A stretch of 64,000 bases of DNA from CAYZTD01 sp964638155 (lineage in GTDB: Archaea; Thermoplasmatota; E2; DHVEG-1). The stretch spans positions 31,549-95,548 of the forward strand of contig CAZWYI010000004.1 of the NCBI GenBank assembly GCA_964638155.1, in the 5' to 3' direction. How positions within the stretch are numbered: position 1 is the first letter of the stretch; every line of letters starts with the position of its first letter. The notes under the pieces were generated by a model. It was given only the letters and a program-made list of their open reading frames with translations. It ran no database searches and was not told the DNA's origin. Of the stretch, positions 61,753 to 64,000 are shown in pieces. The translations under genes and the position numbers were made by a program.

Positions 61753-63935
61753 TGAAATTAATTTTTAAGGGAATAGTTCAAGGCGTTGGTTTTAGACCTA
61801 CAGTCTATAGAATAGCTAAAAGTATGGATCTATCTGGATATGTTTTAAACAGAGGATCGGTTGTTGAAGTAGTAATAGATAGAGATGAAGATGAGTTTAT
61901 TAAAAAATTAAAAGAAAACCTTCCATCTATTGCAAATATTGATAGTATTCAAAAAATTCCTTTTGAAAAAAAAGATACTGATTTTAAAATTCTTTATAGT
62001 AAAACAGGTGATAAACACAGTCAGATTCCATATGATACAGCAACATGTGAAAATTGTTTAAGTGAAATTTTTGATAAAAATAACAGACGTTACAAGTATC
62101 CTTTTACAAACTGTACTGTATGCGGTGCTAGATTCAGCCTTATTGAGGATATACCATATGACCGTGAAAGAACAAGCATGAAAGAGTTTGAGATGTGTAA
62201 GAATTGTAAAAATGAATATACCAATCCTATGGATAGAAGATATCATGCTCAAACTATAAGTTGTCCAAAATGCGGACCAAAATATTTTTTCTTTGATAAA
62301 AACAAAAAAAATTACGGGAGTAAAAATGCAATAAGTAGGTTTGCTGAAGAAATAGATTCTGGAAAAATTGGTGTTATTAAATCTTGGGGCGGAATGCACT
62401 TATGTTGTAATCTTAATAAAATACCTCGTTTCCGAGAGTGGTATAATCGCCCTCAAAAATCTTTTGCAGTAATGGTAAAAGATATTGAAACAGCAGAAAA
62501 ATACGGGAGAATAACTGAATATGAAAAAGAAGTTTTACTTTCAAATAAAAGACCAATTGTTTTAGTTGAAAAAAAGAAATATGAAGGAGCATCACCTGGT
62601 CTTAACACAATAGGTTTTTTTCTTCCTTATACTGGTCTTCATCATATTCTTTTTTCAATTCTTAAATCAGATGCTCTTTTAATGACTTCAGCAAATATTC
62701 CTGGAGAACCAATGCTAATAAGAAATAAAGATGCGTTTTTACTTAATGCAGATTGTTACCTTCTTCATAATAGAAAAATTCCAAATAGAATTGATGATTC
62801 TGTTATAAAAATCTGGAAAAAAAATTCCTTTTTTATTCGTAAGTCAAGAGGATATGTCCCTAATCCTTTTGATGTAAATTATAAGGAAAATATTTTAAGT
62901 GTTGGTCCAGGCGAAAATATAACTGCTTCACTTTCTCATGATAAAAAAATTTATTCCACCCAATATATAGGTAACTCAAAGTATTATTCTGTTTTAGAGT
63001 TTTTATCATCTAGCATTAATCATTTAATGGATCTAACGCTTGAAAAAAAATCTCTTGATTGTGTTGTAATGGATAAGCATCCTGGTTATGATTCAAGAAA
63101 GGTTGCAAAAGAATTTTCTGAAGATTTTAACGCTCCTTTGTTTGAAGTACAGCATCATCATGCACATGCTACAAGTCTTATGCTTGAGCATAATCTTGAT
63201 GAAATAGTTATTTTATCGTTGGATGGACTTGGATATGGTGATGATGGTAATTTTTGGGGTGGTGAAGTTTTATATTCAACTTTTGAAGATTTCAAAAGAT
63301 TAGGTCACCTGGAATATATTCCTTTACTTGGCGGTGATAAAGCAACACTTGATCCAAGAAGGCTTGTTTTTGCAATTTTTAACAAATTTGGAAAAGAAAT
63401 GTTTTTTAAGGGAAGAAAAGCAGAGATTTTATCAAAAATGATGGGCAAGTCACCATTATGTAGTAGCATGGGTAGAGTTCTTGATGCCCTATCTTGTTAT
63501 TTGGATGTTTGTTGCAAGCGTACTTATGATGGAGAGACCGCTATGAAACTTGAAAAATATTTAGCAAAAGGAAAAAATAATTTTTATTTTGAATCAAATG
63601 TTAAAAATGGAGTTGTTGGAACCGTTGATCTTTTCAGACAACTTGATGAAAAAGTAAAAAGGCCTTTTAGTGAAAAAGAAAAAGCAGATATCAGTTTTTC
63701 TTTTGTTAAAACAATTGTTGATGAATTAACTAATATTGCAGTTGAAGGTGCTGAAAATAATAACATAAAAAACATAGGTATATCTGGGGGAGTTTCTTAT
63801 AATATACCTATTGTTGAAATGGTTGAAAATATACTAAAAAAACATGGTTTTAATTTAATTGTTCATAATAGAATTCCTAATGGTGACGGTGGTATTTCTA
63901 TAGGGCAGAATGTTATTTCCTCTATTTTATTATAG
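61752..63935 (+). CDS. hypF: Carbamoyltransferase HypF
   Basis: 727 residues with the normal domain order: acylphosphatase (about 1-85, GIVQGVGFRPTVYRIA), zinc-finger domain (about 90-190, CENC, CTVC, CKNC, CPKC), YrdC-like (about 195-365) and Kae1-like (about 375-720, HHHAHATSLMLEH, SLDGLGYGDDG, GISGGV). It uses carbamoyl phosphate and ATP to charge HypE for cyanide ligand synthesis. The start overlaps the ferredoxin stop, so it is part of the hydrogenase operon. The 65 bases after the stop hold nothing visible. Confidence 0.95.
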   Translation: MKLIFKGIVQGVGFRPTVYRIAKSMDLSGYVLNRGSVVEVVIDRDEDEFIKKLKENLPSIANIDSIQKIPFEKKDTDFKILYSKTGDKHSQIPYDTATCENCLSEIFDKNNRRYKYPFTNCTVCGARFSLIEDIPYDRERTSMKEFEMCKNCKNEYTNPMDRRYHAQTISCPKCGPKYFFFDKNKKNYGSKNAISRFAEEIDSGKIGVIKSWGGMHLCCNLNKIPRFREWYNRPQKSFAVMVKDIETAEKYGRITEYEKEVLLSNKRPIVLVEKKKYEGASPGLNTIGFFLPYTGLHHILFSILKSDALLMTSANIPGEPMLIRNKDAFLLNADCYLLHNRKIPNRIDDSVIKIWKKNSFFIRKSRGYVPNPFDVNYKENILSVGPGENITASLSHDKKIYSTQYIGNSKYYSVLEFLSSSINHLMDLTLEKKSLDCVVMDKHPGYDSRKVAKEFSEDFNAPLFEVQHHHAHATSLMLEHNLDEIVILSLDGLGYGDDGNFWGGEVLYSTFEDFKRLGHLEYIPLLGGDKATLDPRRLVFAIFNKFGKEMFFKGRKAEILSKMMGKSPLCSSMGRVLDALSCYLDVCCKRTYDGETAMKLEKYLAKGKNNFYFESNVKNGVVGTVDLFRQLDEKVKRPFSEKEKADISFSFVKTIVDELTNIAVEGAENNNIKNIGISGGVSYNIPIVEMVENILKKHGFNLIVHNRIPNGDGGISIGQNVISSILL

Positions 63936-64000
63936 ATTATCATAATTTAGCCTGTTGAAAAATTATTGTTTTGAATGATTTTTAGTAATTGATTCCCCAA

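Noticed and set aside
1..64000. CRISPR arrays, tRNA or rRNA genes.
   Set aside because: No regular repeat-spacer array and no T-arm or rRNA-like GC-rich block was seen by eye on either strand; a covariance scan could still reveal a tRNA.

Overview
The window looks like a piece of an AT-rich (roughly 30% GC by eye) anaerobic euryarchaeote. Archaeal marks are deoxyhypusine synthase, methylthioadenosine phosphorylase, an Mrp/MinD-type partner of HypA, a membrane-type [NiFe] hydrogenase module, BRE/TATA promoters with boxes of the TTTATATA type, and GGTGAT or GGAGG ribosome binding sites. The number of secreted cysteine peptidases (caspase-like, clostripain-like, possibly gingipain-like) with PKD domains fits protein-degrading sediment Thermoplasmatota such as Marine Benthic Group D. 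That placement is inference: no rRNA gene is present. I saw no tRNA, rRNA or CRISPR array.

Layout. 1-5.2 kb: end of an OPT transporter with a PqqD-like partner, a response regulator, a GC-rich candidate ncRNA, a DUF1858 protein, a double winged-helix regulator and a polysaccharide flippase. 5.4-27.9 kb: an exoprotein island. Ten transcription units begin with one shared promoter element, TGAGGAATATTGTWCTATAA, always two bases before the TATA box; an eleventh copy (20331) has no gene and instead precedes a 12-bp inverted repeat, so it may drive a small RNA. Unrelated proteins of the island, plus two at 39-42 kb, end in a similar basic-then-amphipathic C-terminal tail. Embedded in the island are a zinc-ribbon/PD-(D/E)XK nuclease fusion (7486) and an AbiE-like pair (13729-15482) bracketed by 39-bp direct repeats that correspond to the 3' end of a secreted-protein gene.

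27.9-36 kb: NikR, a metal (probably nickel) ABC transporter with an FmdE-like protein, small regulators, deoxyhypusine synthase, HypA with its Mrp-type ATPase, and a GIY-YIG protein. 36-39 kb: a curious cluster of a terpene-synthase-like protein, a sulfotransferase, a DUF2085 membrane protein and two paralogous 39-42-residue membrane peptides sharing GQCEP. 39-44.5 kb: two more tailed secreted proteins, CutA, a ThiI-like PP-loop protein, TrmO and a radical SAM protein.

44.8-52.9 kb: nrdR, then nrdD carrying three LAGLIDADG inteins. The glycyl-radical segment is not at the end of nrdD but on a separate TTG-initiated 57-codon gene (51616-51789), followed by nrdG. 53-64 kb: redox and purine-salvage genes, then HypE, a hydrogenase peptidase and a group-4-type [NiFe] hydrogenase module (small subunit, 30-kDa subunit, large subunit, ferredoxin) ending in HypF. 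NikR, transporter, HypA, HypE, HypF and hydrogenase form one nickel theme across the right half. The NuoH-like membrane subunit usually found between the large subunit and the ferredoxin is absent.
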